Shown here piece by piece: positions 6,863 to 15,219 of a stretch of 22,844 nucleotides of DNA. The notes under the pieces are model-generated. The model worked only from the letters and a program-made list of their open reading frames with translations. It was not told where the DNA came from and searched no databases. The first letter of the stretch is position 1. Each line of letters starts with the position of its first letter. The translations under genes were made by a program, and so were the position numbers. The stretch lies in assembly GCA_024635735.1 (NCBI GenBank), contig JAGXII010000146.1, forward strand, positions 1-22,844. The letters run 5' to 3'. The DNA is from Christiangramia sp. GTDB taxonomy: Bacteria > Bacteroidota > Bacteroidia > Flavobacteriales > Flavobacteriaceae.

Positions 6863-8011
6863 TTAGCTTTCAATAAATTCTTTAAGCGTATTCACCACAT
6901 AATCGATCTCCTCCCTATTGTTATAATGAGATAAGGAAAACCTCAGTGAAGGCTTTTTTAAATCTTCTTCTGAAAGAAATGCGTTAAGCACATGAGATCC
7001 CTGATCACTTCCACTTTGACAGGCACTACCTTTAGAGCAGGCGATACCTTTAAGATCAAGTTGAAACAACAACATTAAAGCCTTCTCCTGGCTAACAGGC
7101 AGGCAAACATTTATAAGTGTGTAGGTGCTATTTTCAAGGTCACTACAACTACCGTTGAACTTAACACCCGGAATTCCCTCCTGAAGCCTTTCAATAAAGT
7201 ACTTTTTAAGAGATATTATATAATCTTTTTCTTCATCCAGGTTCTCATAGGCAAGTTTTAAAGCCTCCTCAAGCCCTACAATATTATGAACTCCCTCAGT
7301 TCCTGCCCTGTGACCTCTCTCCTGCTCTCCCCCAAAAATAAGTGGCTTAAGACCCGAATTTCTTCTCACAAATGCAAAGCCGACTCCTTTTGGTCCATGA
7401 AATTTATGTGCGCTAACAGCTGTAAAATCAACTGGAATTTCATTTAAATCGAGAGGATAATGCCCAATAGACTGAACAGTATCTGAATGAAATAAGGCGT
7501 TGTGAGATTTAACTAATTTGGCTGTTTGCTTAAGATCAAGCATATTTCCAACCTCATTATTCACATGCATTAGACTCACAAGTGTTTTTTTTGATGAAGA
7601 ACTTAATCTTTTATCAAGGTCTTTAATATCAATATTTCCATTTTCATCAAGATCCACATATTCCACTTCTATATCGAAGCAATCTTTAAGCTGATTCACT
7701 GTGTACAGGACAGCGTGATGCTCGATTTCTGAAGTAATTATCCTTTCCACGCCAAGATCTCTAACGGCACTGTTCAGAGCCAGGTTATCGGCTTCCGTTC
7801 CACCCGAAGTAAATACAATTTCTGAAGCTTTTACGTTTAAAATACCTGCAACAGTTTTGCGAGCCTGCTCAATTAAAGATTTTGATGATCTTCCATAACT
7901 ATGTGTAGATGAAGGGTTTCCGTAATTATTTTTTAAAATACGAGTCATTTTATCTACTACTTCCTCTCTTAATTGGGTAGTAGCTGCGGAGTCTAAATAC
8001 ACTTTGTTCAT
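6863..8011 (-). CDS. Cysteine desulfurase (NifS/IscS family)
   Basis: This is a PLP-dependent enzyme that removes sulfur from L-cysteine to give alanine and an enzyme-bound persulfide used for iron-sulfur clusters or tRNA thiolation. I chose the ATG at 8011, giving 382 residues starting MNKVYLDSAATTQL, because that is where family homology begins; an in-frame ATG at 8047 would add 12 residues unlike the family. The PLP lysine is K203 (SAHKFHGPKG) and the active-site cysteine is C331 (GSACQSGS), with a second cysteine at 325. HGTEADN-type motif TSGGTEADNLAL and the HAGTEG-like HRAGTEG are present. No scaffold (iscU/sufU) or tRNA thiolase gene is adjacent, so the sulfur acceptor cannot be assigned from context. 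It is divergent from the lipoprotein gene at 8099. Confidence 0.92.
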   Translation of the reverse strand: MNKVYLDSAATTQLREEVVDKMTRILKNNYGNPSSTHSYGRSSKSLIEQARKTVAGILNVKASEIVFTSGGTEADNLALNSAVRDLGVERIITSEIEHHAVLYTVNQLKDCFDIEVEYVDLDENGNIDIKDLDKRLSSSSKKTLVSLMHVNNEVGNMLDLKQTAKLVKSHNALFHSDTVQSIGHYPLDLNEIPVDFTAVSAHKFHGPKGVGFAFVRRNSGLKPLIFGGEQERGHRAGTEGVHNIVGLEEALKLAYENLDEEKDYIISLKKYFIERLQEGIPGVKFNGSCSDLENSTYTLINVCLPVSQEKALMLLFQLDLKGIACSKGSACQSGSDQGSHVLNAFLSEEDLKKPSLRFSLSHYNNREEIDYVVNTLKEFIES

Positions 8012-8059
8012 GATGGCAAAATTAATGCAAATAAAATAATTTCCCACAAGCCTTCCTTA

Positions 8060-8082
8060 TAAGTTTGATTCCATTATTTTTG
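8060..8082 (+). promoter_or_regulatory. Tandem -7 elements for the lipoprotein gene
   Basis: Two exact TAnnTTTG matches stand close together: TAAGTTTG at 8060-8067 and TATTTTTG at 8075-8082. The ATG is at 8099, giving leaders of roughly 25 and 10 bases. No TTG is found at the standard distance from either. Confidence 0.4.
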
Positions 8083-8098
8083 TTGAAAAAGCATCTTC

Positions 8099-9079
8099 AT
8101 GAGACGTTTGTTATCTGGCTTAATTCTATTAGGACTTCTTACCGCCTGCGATGACGGGAATATTATAGTAACCAGTTTTAACTTTGAAGACAGCACTCTT
8201 AAATTCTGCGAAGGCCCTAACACAAACGTTCTTTACGCCGTGAATAACAATGATGTTTTTGAATCTATTTCCCTCGAATATAGCAACAACCAGTTTGAAC
8301 CCGATGAAAATGGAAATCTTCTTCCTCCGGCTAATGATCCGTTAAGTTTTTCTCTTTCGGGTAATAACAGGGTGGTTTACCGACTTTACGACGGAGATAT
8401 CCCCAATAATTATTTCTGCAATGTAGTTCCTCCAAGCAATCCCAAGGTTGTGGAAGAATGGATTAGCGGTACGGGAGCGACTGTAGTGGTCTCAAGTACT
8501 TTTACTGACGAAACTGCGAATTCTGACCCTGATAATGACGGATTGAAAAATTCAGAAGAAGGATGGATTTTAGATGGAAACAGTCAGGACACAGATAATG
8601 ACGGAATACCTGATTATCTGGATCTGGACGATGATAATGATAATGTCCCTACCAGAAACGAACTTGCCAACAGTGCCGGTGACCCTGTAAATGAGGATGG
8701 ATACCGCGATACCGATGAAGATGGAATTCCAAATTACCTGGATGAAGATGATGATAATGATAATGTGATCACCCGTTACGAGGTAGAGGAAGGCGCTGAG
8801 AATAATCCGGCCACTTTCCAGACTGCTCAGGGAATTCCTAATTACCTGAACCCTGAACAGACTCAGAGTTTACAGCATGATGTTTTTCTGAACCATGATA
8901 TCTCCCGGAATTATGCGTACCAGATCCTTATCAATAACCTGAAATTTGAAAAACAGGACGGCTCTGGAGAATCTATACAATTCCAGACCTATAATTTTGG
9001 AACTTTCCAGGAATCAGGGATAGATTATCCTTTGTGTCCTGATCAGGACCCGAATTGCGGAGAAGCAGAAAATAATTAA
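8099..9079 (+). CDS. Lipoprotein with thrombospondin type 3-like calcium repeats
   Basis: This 326-residue protein has a lipoprotein signal (MRRLLSGLILLGLLTAC, lipidated at C17), so it is anchored in the inner or outer membrane. The middle (about residues 140-220) holds aspartate-rich repeats of the thrombospondin type 3 kind: DPDNDGLKNSEEG, DTDNDGIPDYLDLDDDND, then DTDEDGIPNYLDEDDDND. Each DxDxDG loop can bind calcium. The N-terminal domain and the C-terminal part (with YPLCPDQDPNCGE near the end, possibly one disulfide) show no family I recognise. Its stop codon overlaps the stop of the Smr gene on the other strand by four bases. Export and calcium binding are well supported; the biological role is unknown. 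Confidence 0.88.
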   Translation: MRRLLSGLILLGLLTACDDGNIIVTSFNFEDSTLKFCEGPNTNVLYAVNNNDVFESISLEYSNNQFEPDENGNLLPPANDPLSFSLSGNNRVVYRLYDGDIPNNYFCNVVPPSNPKVVEEWISGTGATVVVSSTFTDETANSDPDNDGLKNSEEGWILDGNSQDTDNDGIPDYLDLDDDNDNVPTRNELANSAGDPVNEDGYRDTDEDGIPNYLDEDDDNDNVITRYEVEEGAENNPATFQTAQGIPNYLNPEQTQSLQHDVFLNHDISRNYAYQILINNLKFEKQDGSGESIQFQTYNFGTFQESGIDYPLCPDQDPNCGEAENN

Positions 9080-9624
9080 GGATTTTGCAGAATATAAACC
9101 TCTGTGGCTCCAAGACCATATTTTTGATAATCCGCATCATAGAATTTCACATTTGAATATCGCCCAAAGAGGTATTCGAGTTCCATTTTCAGGACTCCTT
9201 CCCCCACTCCGTGTATAAATACAATTTTCTGAATACGTTTACGCATGGCAAACTCCAGTTTATGCCTGGCAGTATCTAATTGAATATTCAGAATTTCATG
9301 ATTGCTCATCCCGCGTGGAGACCTTAACAGTTGATTTATATGCAGATCAACTTCCATAGGAGGGGCATTCCTTTCTTTGGGTTTGGAACGACTGGATTTC
9401 GGTTTCTTTTGAGGTTTTTTATCCTGAATCACCTCCTCGAGATTAAAATTATCCATTTCAAGCTCTTCAATTTCTGAGTCAATTTTCACAAGATCGGAAG
9501 CAGGAAATGTCATCATAAAACCTTCCCCAGTTTTTATAAGAATTTCATCTCCGTTCACTTCCTCAACCGTACCACTTAGATTATCGTCAAGCAGTTCTAC
9601 CTTATCTCCAATTACAAAACCCAT
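9076..9624 (-). CDS. Smr-domain protein (DUF2027/Smr family)
   Basis: This 182-residue protein has an N-terminal small beta-barrel segment (GDKVELLDDNLSGTVEEVNGDEILIKT, residues 6-32), an acidic then basic linker (about 50-90, KKPQKKPKSSRSKPKERN), and a C-terminal Smr domain (about 91-182). The Smr hallmarks are VDLHINQL and the loop FIHGVGEGVLK. Smr domains, also found at the end of MutS2, are nucleases acting on branched DNA or on mRNA in stalled ribosomes. This is a short version of a Bacteroidota protein family (DUF2027/Smr). Its ATG overlaps the stop of the upstream membrane-protein gene by one base (TAATG), so translation of the two is probably coupled. Confidence 0.85.
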   Translation of the reverse strand: MGFVIGDKVELLDDNLSGTVEEVNGDEILIKTGEGFMMTFPASDLVKIDSEIEELEMDNFNLEEVIQDKKPQKKPKSSRSKPKERNAPPMEVDLHINQLLRSPRGMSNHEILNIQLDTARHKLEFAMRKRIQKIVFIHGVGEGVLKMELEYLFGRYSNVKFYDADYQKYGLGATEVYILQNP

Positions 9625-9827
9625 TATTTTTCCTGATTTTCAGTATCCTCTTTATGATCATCTTTGGTAGCGACCCAATGATTAGTTGCTCTGTAAAGTC
9701 CGAACATGATTATGATAAGACCTATAATTTTAAAATAGGGACTGGCATTCTCTACAGAAATAGTATAAATAAGGCAGGCGCCCCCAACGACAATTAATAA
9801 GGTATTTATGATTTGTGAATTCTTCAT
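9624..9827 (-). CDS. Small two-helix membrane protein
   Basis: This 67-residue protein has two likely membrane helices: about residues 6-22 (IINTLLIVVGGACLIYT) and 31-46 (YFKIIGLIIIMFGLYR), followed by a charged cytoplasmic-looking tail (KDDHKEDTENQEK). I do not recognise a named family. It is real by its coding pattern and by its one-base TAATG overlap with the Smr gene downstream, which makes a two-gene operon. The upstream 76 bases are the only space for a promoter shared with the divergent T9SS gene at 9904. Confidence 0.75.
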   Translation of the reverse strand: MKNSQIINTLLIVVGGACLIYTISVENASPYFKIIGLIIIMFGLYRATNHWVATKDDHKEDTENQEK

Positions 9828-9903
9828 TTACAGCAAGTTAAATGTTAAAGAAACATATTTTCAATCGTAATTATTATTACATTTATGCAAAGTTATAGGT
9901 TTA

Positions 9904-11661
9904 ATGAAGCTTCTCCTGCTTTTTTTGATGATTTTTAGTTCCTGCGGAATATATGCCCAGTTACATGTCTCCCCTTCAGATAAATCTGACAGCTATTTGT
10001 ATGTCAAAGATCGGGTGTTATATGTTCAAAATGGAATAGATTTAATGGAAAATCGCCGGAAAGAAACCCAGGCCAGTATATATCTGCGCAAAGAAGCACA
10101 ACTTCTGCAAGGGCCTAAGAATAAGAATCTAAACTCCGGAGATGGTAAAATTTCTGTTTTTCAGGAAGGAACTTCCAATGCTTTCGATTACAATTACTGG
10201 GGACTTCCGGTAAAATTAGAAAACGATAAGAATATAAAACTCAATGATATTATCTACGAACCGCTGGACAAAACCGAAAGTCGCAAAGCGAATTTAATTT
10301 CCGGATTGGATGGTAACAGCCGTCCCTTAAATATTAGCAGTAAGTGGATCTATACTTTTTCCGGGCACACCTATTCTAACTGGCAATATGCAGGGGATCA
10401 TTTTGACCTTTACCCCGGCGAAGGTTTTAGCATGAAAGGAGTAAATGGTATTAATCCGGATGAAATTGAAGGAAAAGTCATTAATTCCGGTTCAGCTCAA
10501 ACTTATGATTTCAGAGGGCTGCCTAACGATGGCAGAATAGAACTCTCCATCGCCCAGGACCAGCTTCTATTGGTTGGGAATCCATATCCCTCAGTCCTTA
10601 ATCTGGATGATTTTTTAATCCAGAATACCGCAACTACTGGAATCGCTTATTTCTGGGATTCACGAGAAAATGGAACTTCTCACTATTTGTCAGATTATGA
10701 AGGAGGTTATGGCGCCTACTCTCCGGGAGCCGGTATCTATGTTCCTGCAATCTTCAAGAATTACCCCAATGAAGAAGAGACGGGAGAAAGCGGCGATGTT
10801 TATGTCCGGAAATTCAGTCCGATTGGTCAGGGATTTATGGTGATTGGCAAAACTACAGGAAAGGTCGTTTTCGAAAATTCACAGCGCTACTTCCAAAAGG
10901 AAAATAGAGAATCGTCTCAGTTCAGAAAAGTAGAGAGCAATTCTAATGAAATCCCTTCGCTGCGCTTAAATGTTCAAATAGATTCTATTTACACCAGGCA
11001 GTTAGTACTTGCATTTAATGAAAATGCTACCATAGGAGAAGATCATGCAATGGATGCCCGCAAGCTGGACGGTGTAAATAATGATATCTCCTGGAATATC
11101 AATAATGAAGATTTTGTGATTAATGTTCTTCCTAAAAAAGATGAAGAACTAATTCCTTTAAAATTAAGTCTGAAAAAGGAATCTGTCATTCACTTTTCGG
11201 CAGCAGATTTCAACAATTTCAATCCAGACCGTTTGTTCATTTATGATACAAAAGAGGATCTTTATTACAGCATTAAGACAGGTTATTTAAAGCTAAAACT
11301 TCCGTCAGGGGATTACCCGAACAGATTCTTCGTAAGCTTTATAGAAAAACTTCCGCTTATCGACCAAACAAAGACCCCTGTTGACTACCGGGATAAACCT
11401 GCGATTGTATTATTGAATACATTTGATATTTATCAGAATAACCGCCTGGAGCAACTGGAAGTGAAAGTATTATACGAAACGGATATTAGAAATATCAGGC
11501 TTTACGACCTGAACGGGAAATTACTTTTCAATCAGAAAATTAACGGAAACCAAAAAGAATATTATCTTCCCACTGGAAATCTCAGCACAGCTGTGTATAT
11601 TGTGAAGGTTAATACCTCAGATAATATTGAACTGACCAAAAAAATAGGAATAAAGAATTGA
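9904..11661 (+). CDS. Secreted protein with type IX secretion (type A) sorting domain
   Basis: This 585-residue protein starts with a signal peptide (MKLLLLFLMIFSSCGIYA) and ends with a type A C-terminal sorting domain (about 510-585), seen in LEVKVLYETDIRNIRLYDLNGKLL, YYLPTGNLSTAVYIVKV and the terminal KKIGIKN. Such domains route proteins through the type IX secretion system to the cell surface or outside, often with attachment to lipopolysaccharide. The long body is beta-rich with aromatic, Gly and Asn-rich stretches (DYNYWGLPVKLEN, LLVGNPYPSVLNLDDF), typical of large flavobacterial surface proteins of unknown role; the NPYPS stretch recurs in that group. No enzymatic motif was recognised. 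It is followed, with a four-base overlap, by a DUF2752 gene. Confidence 0.88.
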   Translation: MKLLLLFLMIFSSCGIYAQLHVSPSDKSDSYLYVKDRVLYVQNGIDLMENRRKETQASIYLRKEAQLLQGPKNKNLNSGDGKISVFQEGTSNAFDYNYWGLPVKLENDKNIKLNDIIYEPLDKTESRKANLISGLDGNSRPLNISSKWIYTFSGHTYSNWQYAGDHFDLYPGEGFSMKGVNGINPDEIEGKVINSGSAQTYDFRGLPNDGRIELSIAQDQLLLVGNPYPSVLNLDDFLIQNTATTGIAYFWDSRENGTSHYLSDYEGGYGAYSPGAGIYVPAIFKNYPNEEETGESGDVYVRKFSPIGQGFMVIGKTTGKVVFENSQRYFQKENRESSQFRKVESNSNEIPSLRLNVQIDSIYTRQLVLAFNENATIGEDHAMDARKLDGVNNDISWNINNEDFVINVLPKKDEELIPLKLSLKKESVIHFSAADFNNFNPDRLFIYDTKEDLYYSIKTGYLKLKLPSGDYPNRFFVSFIEKLPLIDQTKTPVDYRDKPAIVLLNTFDIYQNNRLEQLEVKVLYETDIRNIRLYDLNGKLLFNQKINGNQKEYYLPTGNLSTAVYIVKVNTSDNIELTKKIGIKN

Positions 11662-11951
11662 GTAATCTAGAAGAATATATGCTTCCCTGCCTCAATAAAA
11701 CCTTATTTGGCGTGGAGTGTACCGGTTGTGGAGCACAGCGGGCTGCTGTATTCCTTTTTCGGGGAGACTTTACAAAAGCATTTTTTATGTATCCAGCGAT
11801 CTATCCGCTGGCCTTCCTGTTTACATTCCTTGTGTTCAATCTTTTTTTTAAATTTAAATACGATTATACAGTCAAAATTAGCCTGATAATTATTACTGCA
11901 TTAGCAATGGCTATAGCATATATCATTAAAATGTTTTATTTATTCAACTAA
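11658..11951 (+). CDS. DUF2752 membrane protein
   Basis: This 97-residue protein belongs to DUF2752: it has the family motif CxGCGxQR (C21, C24, Q27, R28 in VECTGCGAQRAA) and C11 in MLPCLN, followed by two hydrophobic segments at about 38-62 and 71-95. The function is unknown. The start used is TTG at 11658, which overlaps the TGA of the upstream gene (TTGA); it retains the LEEYMLPC segment that I expect in relatives. An ATG at 11679 (codon 8) is the alternative. The overlap suggests coupled translation with the T9SS protein, though a functional link is only inference. The CCC-motif membrane protein follows 20 bases later. Confidence 0.85.
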   Translation: MSNLEEYMLPCLNKTLFGVECTGCGAQRAAVFLFRGDFTKAFFMYPAIYPLAFLFTFLVFNLFFKFKYDYTVKISLIIITALAMAIAYIIKMFYLFN

Positions 11952-11971
11952 CCAATTAAACCCCCTCATTC

Positions 11972-12298
11972 ATGGAAAAAAAAGAATTACCTAATTCCAC
12001 CTTAATTTTAGTCTTTGGTATTTTATCTATACTGGGATGTTGTTGCTACGGTGTTCTGGGAATCGTATTCGGAATCATAGCCCTTGTAATGTCTAAGCGC
12101 GCTATAGAAATTTACAGCGCGGAACCGGAGCTTTATACTGGCTACCAGAATGTAAAAACAGGACGGATACTGGCAATCATAGGCTTAGTCTTAAGCTCAT
12201 TAAGTATAATAGTATCTATAATAAGTTTGATTTTCTTCGGCGGTTTCGGTGCCTGGCAAGATGCCATGGAGGAGATTTCCCGTCAATATGGAGGATAA
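11972..12298 (+). CDS. CCC-motif membrane protein
   Basis: This 108-residue protein has two strongly hydrophobic segments (about 9-41 and 66-91) and three successive cysteines, C23-C25, in SILGCCCYGVLG, the mark of the Bacteroidota CCC-motif membrane protein family (DUF4190-like). A short polar loop between the helices contains YTGYQNVKTGRILAIIG. The function is unknown. It follows the DUF2752 gene by 20 bases, and I recall the two families being neighbours in flavobacteria, so they may act together in the inner membrane. It ends at a strong terminator. Confidence 0.85.
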   Translation: MEKKELPNSTLILVFGILSILGCCCYGVLGIVFGIIALVMSKRAIEIYSAEPELYTGYQNVKTGRILAIIGLVLSSLSIIVSIISLIFFGGFGAWQDAMEEISRQYGG

Positions 12299-12300
12299 CA

Positions 12301-12335
12301 TAAAAACCCCCGCTTGAAAGCGGGGGTTTTTATTT
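12301..12335. terminator. Bidirectional rho-independent terminator
   Basis: A hairpin with arms AAAACCCCCGCTT and AAGCGGGGGTTTT and a two-base centre spans about 12303-12330, with A residues before and T residues after. It serves both the CCC-motif gene (plus) and the ornithine aminotransferase gene (minus), which converge here. Confidence 0.9.
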
Positions 12336-12352
12336 ATATCTGTGAGTCAGGA

Positions 12353-13636
12353 TTATTTCTCAAACTGCTTTAATGTCTTCACAATAATAGCAACACAATC
12401 TCTTAATTGTTCCTCGTTCATTACCAAAGGAGGCGCAAATCGAATGATATTCCCGTGTGTAGGCTTGGCAAGGAGTCCGTTTTCCTTTAGAGCCATACAG
12501 ATATCCCAGGCAGTTGTACTTTCTGATGAATCATTAATTACTATTGCATTCAGCAATCCGCGTCCTCTTACAAGGTTAACAATGCTAGATTCTTTAATAT
12601 AATCATCCAGTAGTCTTCGGAAAAGATTACCAAGTTTTCTGGCATTCTGAATAAGATGTTCATCTTTAACCACATCCAGTGCGGCAACAGCTACAGCAGC
12701 AGCCACGGGATTACCTCCAAAAGTGGAACCATGCTGGCCAGGCTGGATAACTTCCATCACCTCGTCATCTGCAAGTACTGCAGATACCGGATAATTACCT
12801 CCGGAAAGCGCTTTTCCTAAAATCAGAATATCGGGACGAGTGTATGTTTCTTCCTGTCTTTCACAATGTCCTGTACAGGTACAATTTCCGCATACGGCCA
12901 GCAAACCACCTGTTCTTGCGATTCCGGTCTGGATTTCATCTGCCATAAAAAGCACATTGTTTTTATTACAGATTTCTTTAGCCTTACTCATAAAATCATC
13001 AGAAGGTGTATAAACTCCAGCTTCCCCCTGAATTGGCTCCACAAGAAATCCTGCAATATTCTGATTATTTTGAATTGCTGCTTCCAGTGCTTCCGGGTCG
13101 TCGTAAGGTATTTTAATAAATCCTGGCGTATAAGGACCAAAATTCTTTCTTGCCCCTTCGTCGTTAGAAAAGGAAATGATCGTAGTGGTTCTTCCGTGAA
13201 AGTTATTTTCACAAACAATGATATTCGCTTCAGTTTCCTTTACCCCTTTTTTCTCATAAGCCCATTTTCTGGCTATTTTAATAGCGGTTTCTACTGCCTC
13301 TGCTCCTGTATTCATTGGCAAAAGCTTATCAAAACCAAAATATTCCGTAGCATACTTTTCATATGCTCCAAGAATATCATTATGAAAAGCACGTGAGGTA
13401 AGTGCAAGCTTTGAAGCCTGCTCGTGCAATGCGTTTACAATTTTAGGATGGCAATGCCCCTGGTTGACTGCAGAATAAGCCGAAAGAAAATCGTAGTATT
13501 TTTTACCTTCTACATCCCAGACATGAACTCCTTCACCTCTGCTTAGAACAACAGGTAACGGGTAATAGTTGTGAGCTCCATGTTGATCTTCAAGTTTAAT
13601 CGCTTCTTCTGAAGAATTAATTTTCGGTAATGGCAT
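12353..13636 (-). CDS. rocD: Ornithine--oxo-acid transaminase
   Basis: This 427-residue PLP enzyme converts ornithine and 2-oxoglutarate to glutamate semialdehyde and glutamate, linking arginine breakdown to proline and glutamate. Typical ornithine aminotransferase sequence is seen near the N-terminus (AHNYYPLPVVLSRGEGVHVW, YYDFLSAYSAVNQGHCHP), with the PLP-binding MADEIQTGIARTG and Schiff-base lysine K275 (LILGKALSGG). A lineage-specific insertion just before the lysine carries four cysteines (C249, C252, C254, C258 in CGNCTCTGHC), which could bind metal. The ATG at 13636 gives MPLPKINSS and fits the family length. The gap upstream (13637-13809) shows no recognised regulatory site for this gene. 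It is a single-gene unit. Confidence 0.95.
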   Translation of the reverse strand: MPLPKINSSEEAIKLEDQHGAHNYYPLPVVLSRGEGVHVWDVEGKKYYDFLSAYSAVNQGHCHPKIVNALHEQASKLALTSRAFHNDILGAYEKYATEYFGFDKLLPMNTGAEAVETAIKIARKWAYEKKGVKETEANIIVCENNFHGRTTTIISFSNDEGARKNFGPYTPGFIKIPYDDPEALEAAIQNNQNIAGFLVEPIQGEAGVYTPSDDFMSKAKEICNKNNVLFMADEIQTGIARTGGLLAVCGNCTCTGHCERQEETYTRPDILILGKALSGGNYPVSAVLADDEVMEVIQPGQHGSTFGGNPVAAAVAVAALDVVKDEHLIQNARKLGNLFRRLLDDYIKESSIVNLVRGRGLLNAIVINDSSESTTAWDICMALKENGLLAKPTHGNIIRFAPPLVMNEEQLRDCVAIIVKTLKQFEK

Positions 13637-13797
13637 GTTAATTTATGTTTTTGTATTAGTGTTATGCTATTCCTTTCTTTTTCCAGCGAAATACAGCTAA
13701 AATGGAGAGAAATCATCCTGAAATATCAATTCCTGCAAATTACTAAATGTTTGCTGAAAATTTCAACCAGCCACTCTTTAAATCTTGTTAATTATCC

Positions 13798-13805
13798 TAT
13801 TTTTG
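13798..13805 (+). promoter_or_regulatory. -7 element immediately before the rlmD-like gene
   Basis: TATTTTTG is an exact TAnnTTTG match whose last base is only five bases before the ATG at 13810. If used, transcription would start at or just next to the start codon, giving a nearly leaderless mRNA. A TTG lies only ten bases upstream (13785-13787), too close for a standard -33 element, so use of this site is uncertain. Confidence 0.4.
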
Positions 13806-13809
13806 CGGC

Positions 13810-15219
13810 ATGAGCCGAAGAAACAAGAACAAGATTTTTAAAGAAATTGAGGTTACAGATGCCGGTGCTAAGGGAAAGGCAGTTGCCAAATCTCCTGATG
13901 GTCGTGTGATTTTTATAGATAATGCGGTTCCCGGTGATATAGTAGATGTTCAAACTACCAAAAGAAGAAGGTCTTTTTATCAGGGAACAGCGGTAGAATT
14001 TCATACATTATCTGATAAGCGAACACAACCTGTTTGTAAACATTTTGGAACCTGTGGCGGTTGCAAATGGCAGAATATGGAATACAAATTTCAGCTGGAA
14101 TACAAACAGAACGAAGTAGAAAATAATCTGAGAAGACTGGGTAAGATTGAGCTACCGGAAATCACTCCTATTCAGGGTAGTGAAAAGACCTATTTCTACC
14201 GTAATAAAATGGAATTCTCCTTTAGTGATAGCCGATGGCTTACCCAAGAGGAAATTCAAAGCGGGGAGAATATCGAAAATAGAAATGCCCTTGGTTTCCA
14301 TATTCCTGGAACGTGGGATAAGATTCTGGATATCGAGAAATGTCATTTGCAGTAAGATCCCAGTAATGATATTCGAAACTTCGTAAAAGAATTTGCAACC
14401 GAAAACGGCCTGGAATTCTTCAACACCCGAAATCAGGAAGGTTTACTCCGTACTTTAATGATACGGACAACTTCCACCGGAGACATCATGGTACTAATCC
14501 AGTTCTTTGAAGCCAAAAAAGATCAGCGGGAATTATTACTTGATGCTTTAGGTAGTAAATTTCCAGAGATCACCTCCTTACAATACGTAATTAATAGCAA
14601 ACCAAATGATACTATTTATGATCAGGAAGTAATTTGCTATAAAGGAAGCGATCATATTTTCGAAGAAATGGAAGGTCTTAAATTTAAGATCAACGCTAAA
14701 TCTTTCTACCAAACTAATTCGGACCAGGCGTATAATCTTTACAAGATCGCGCGTAATTATGCCAATTTAAAGGGAGATGAACTAGTTTATGATCTTTATA
14801 CAGGCACAGGTACTATTGCACAATTTGTTGCAAAAAAGGCTAAGAAGATAATAGGTGTGGAAGCCGTTCCTGAAGCCATTAAAGACGCTAAGGAAAATGC
14901 AGATCGTAATGAAATTGACAACGTAGAATTCTATGTTGGCGATATGAGAAAAGTTTTTACAGAAAACTTTATCAATAAACATGGGAAACCAGACGTTATC
15001 ATAACCGATCCTCCACGTGATGGGATGCATAAAGATGTGGTAGCTCAAATTATTGGTATATTGCCACAAAGAATTGTGTATGTAAGCTGTAACTCGGCTA
15101 CTCAGGCCAGAGATCTGGCTTTATTAGACGAACATTACAAAGTTACCGCAGTTCAGGCGGTAGATATGTTTCCGCAGACTCATCATGTTGAGAATGTTGT
15201 TTGTTTAGAAAAAAGATAA
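13810..15219 (+). pseudogene. rlmD: RlmD/RumA-family 23S rRNA (uracil-C5) methyltransferase interrupted by one in-frame stop
   Basis: A single reading frame of 470 codons, including its final stop, encodes a TrmA/RlmD-family enzyme that methylates C5 of a uridine in 23S rRNA, but codon 182 (14353-14355) is TAA. The upstream part has a TRAM-like segment and the iron-sulfur ligands C76, C82, C85 (FGTCGGCKWQ) and C178. Codons 183-216 continue in frame with good coding sequence (DPSNDIRNFVKEFATENGLE), although they lie between the stop and the next ATG (14458). The downstream part has the SAM loop DLYTGTGTIA, TDPPRDGMH, nucleophile C427 (VYVSCNSAT) and general base E461 (HHVENVVCLEK). No other stop or frameshift exists. 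Neither half alone could catalyse the reaction. This is a recent nonsense mutation, an assembly error, or readthrough. DUF6452 begins directly after the stop. Confidence 0.88.

Noticed and set aside
8011..8047. Upstream ATG at 8047 for the cysteine desulfurase
   Set aside because: The extra 12 residues (MGNYFICINFAI) do not resemble the family, and homology begins at MNKVYLDSAATT.
12866..13396. 176-codon open frame on the plus strand inside rocD
   Set aside because: It lies wholly antisense to a well-supported ornithine aminotransferase, its product is rich in Cys, Phe and Ile with no recognisable family, and it has no promoter or start signal.
14458..15219. Independent 253-residue methyltransferase starting at 14458
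   Set aside because: The coding frame continues upstream through 14356-14457 with plausible homologous sequence, and the part lacks the TRAM and iron-sulfur regions; it is the rear half of the interrupted gene.
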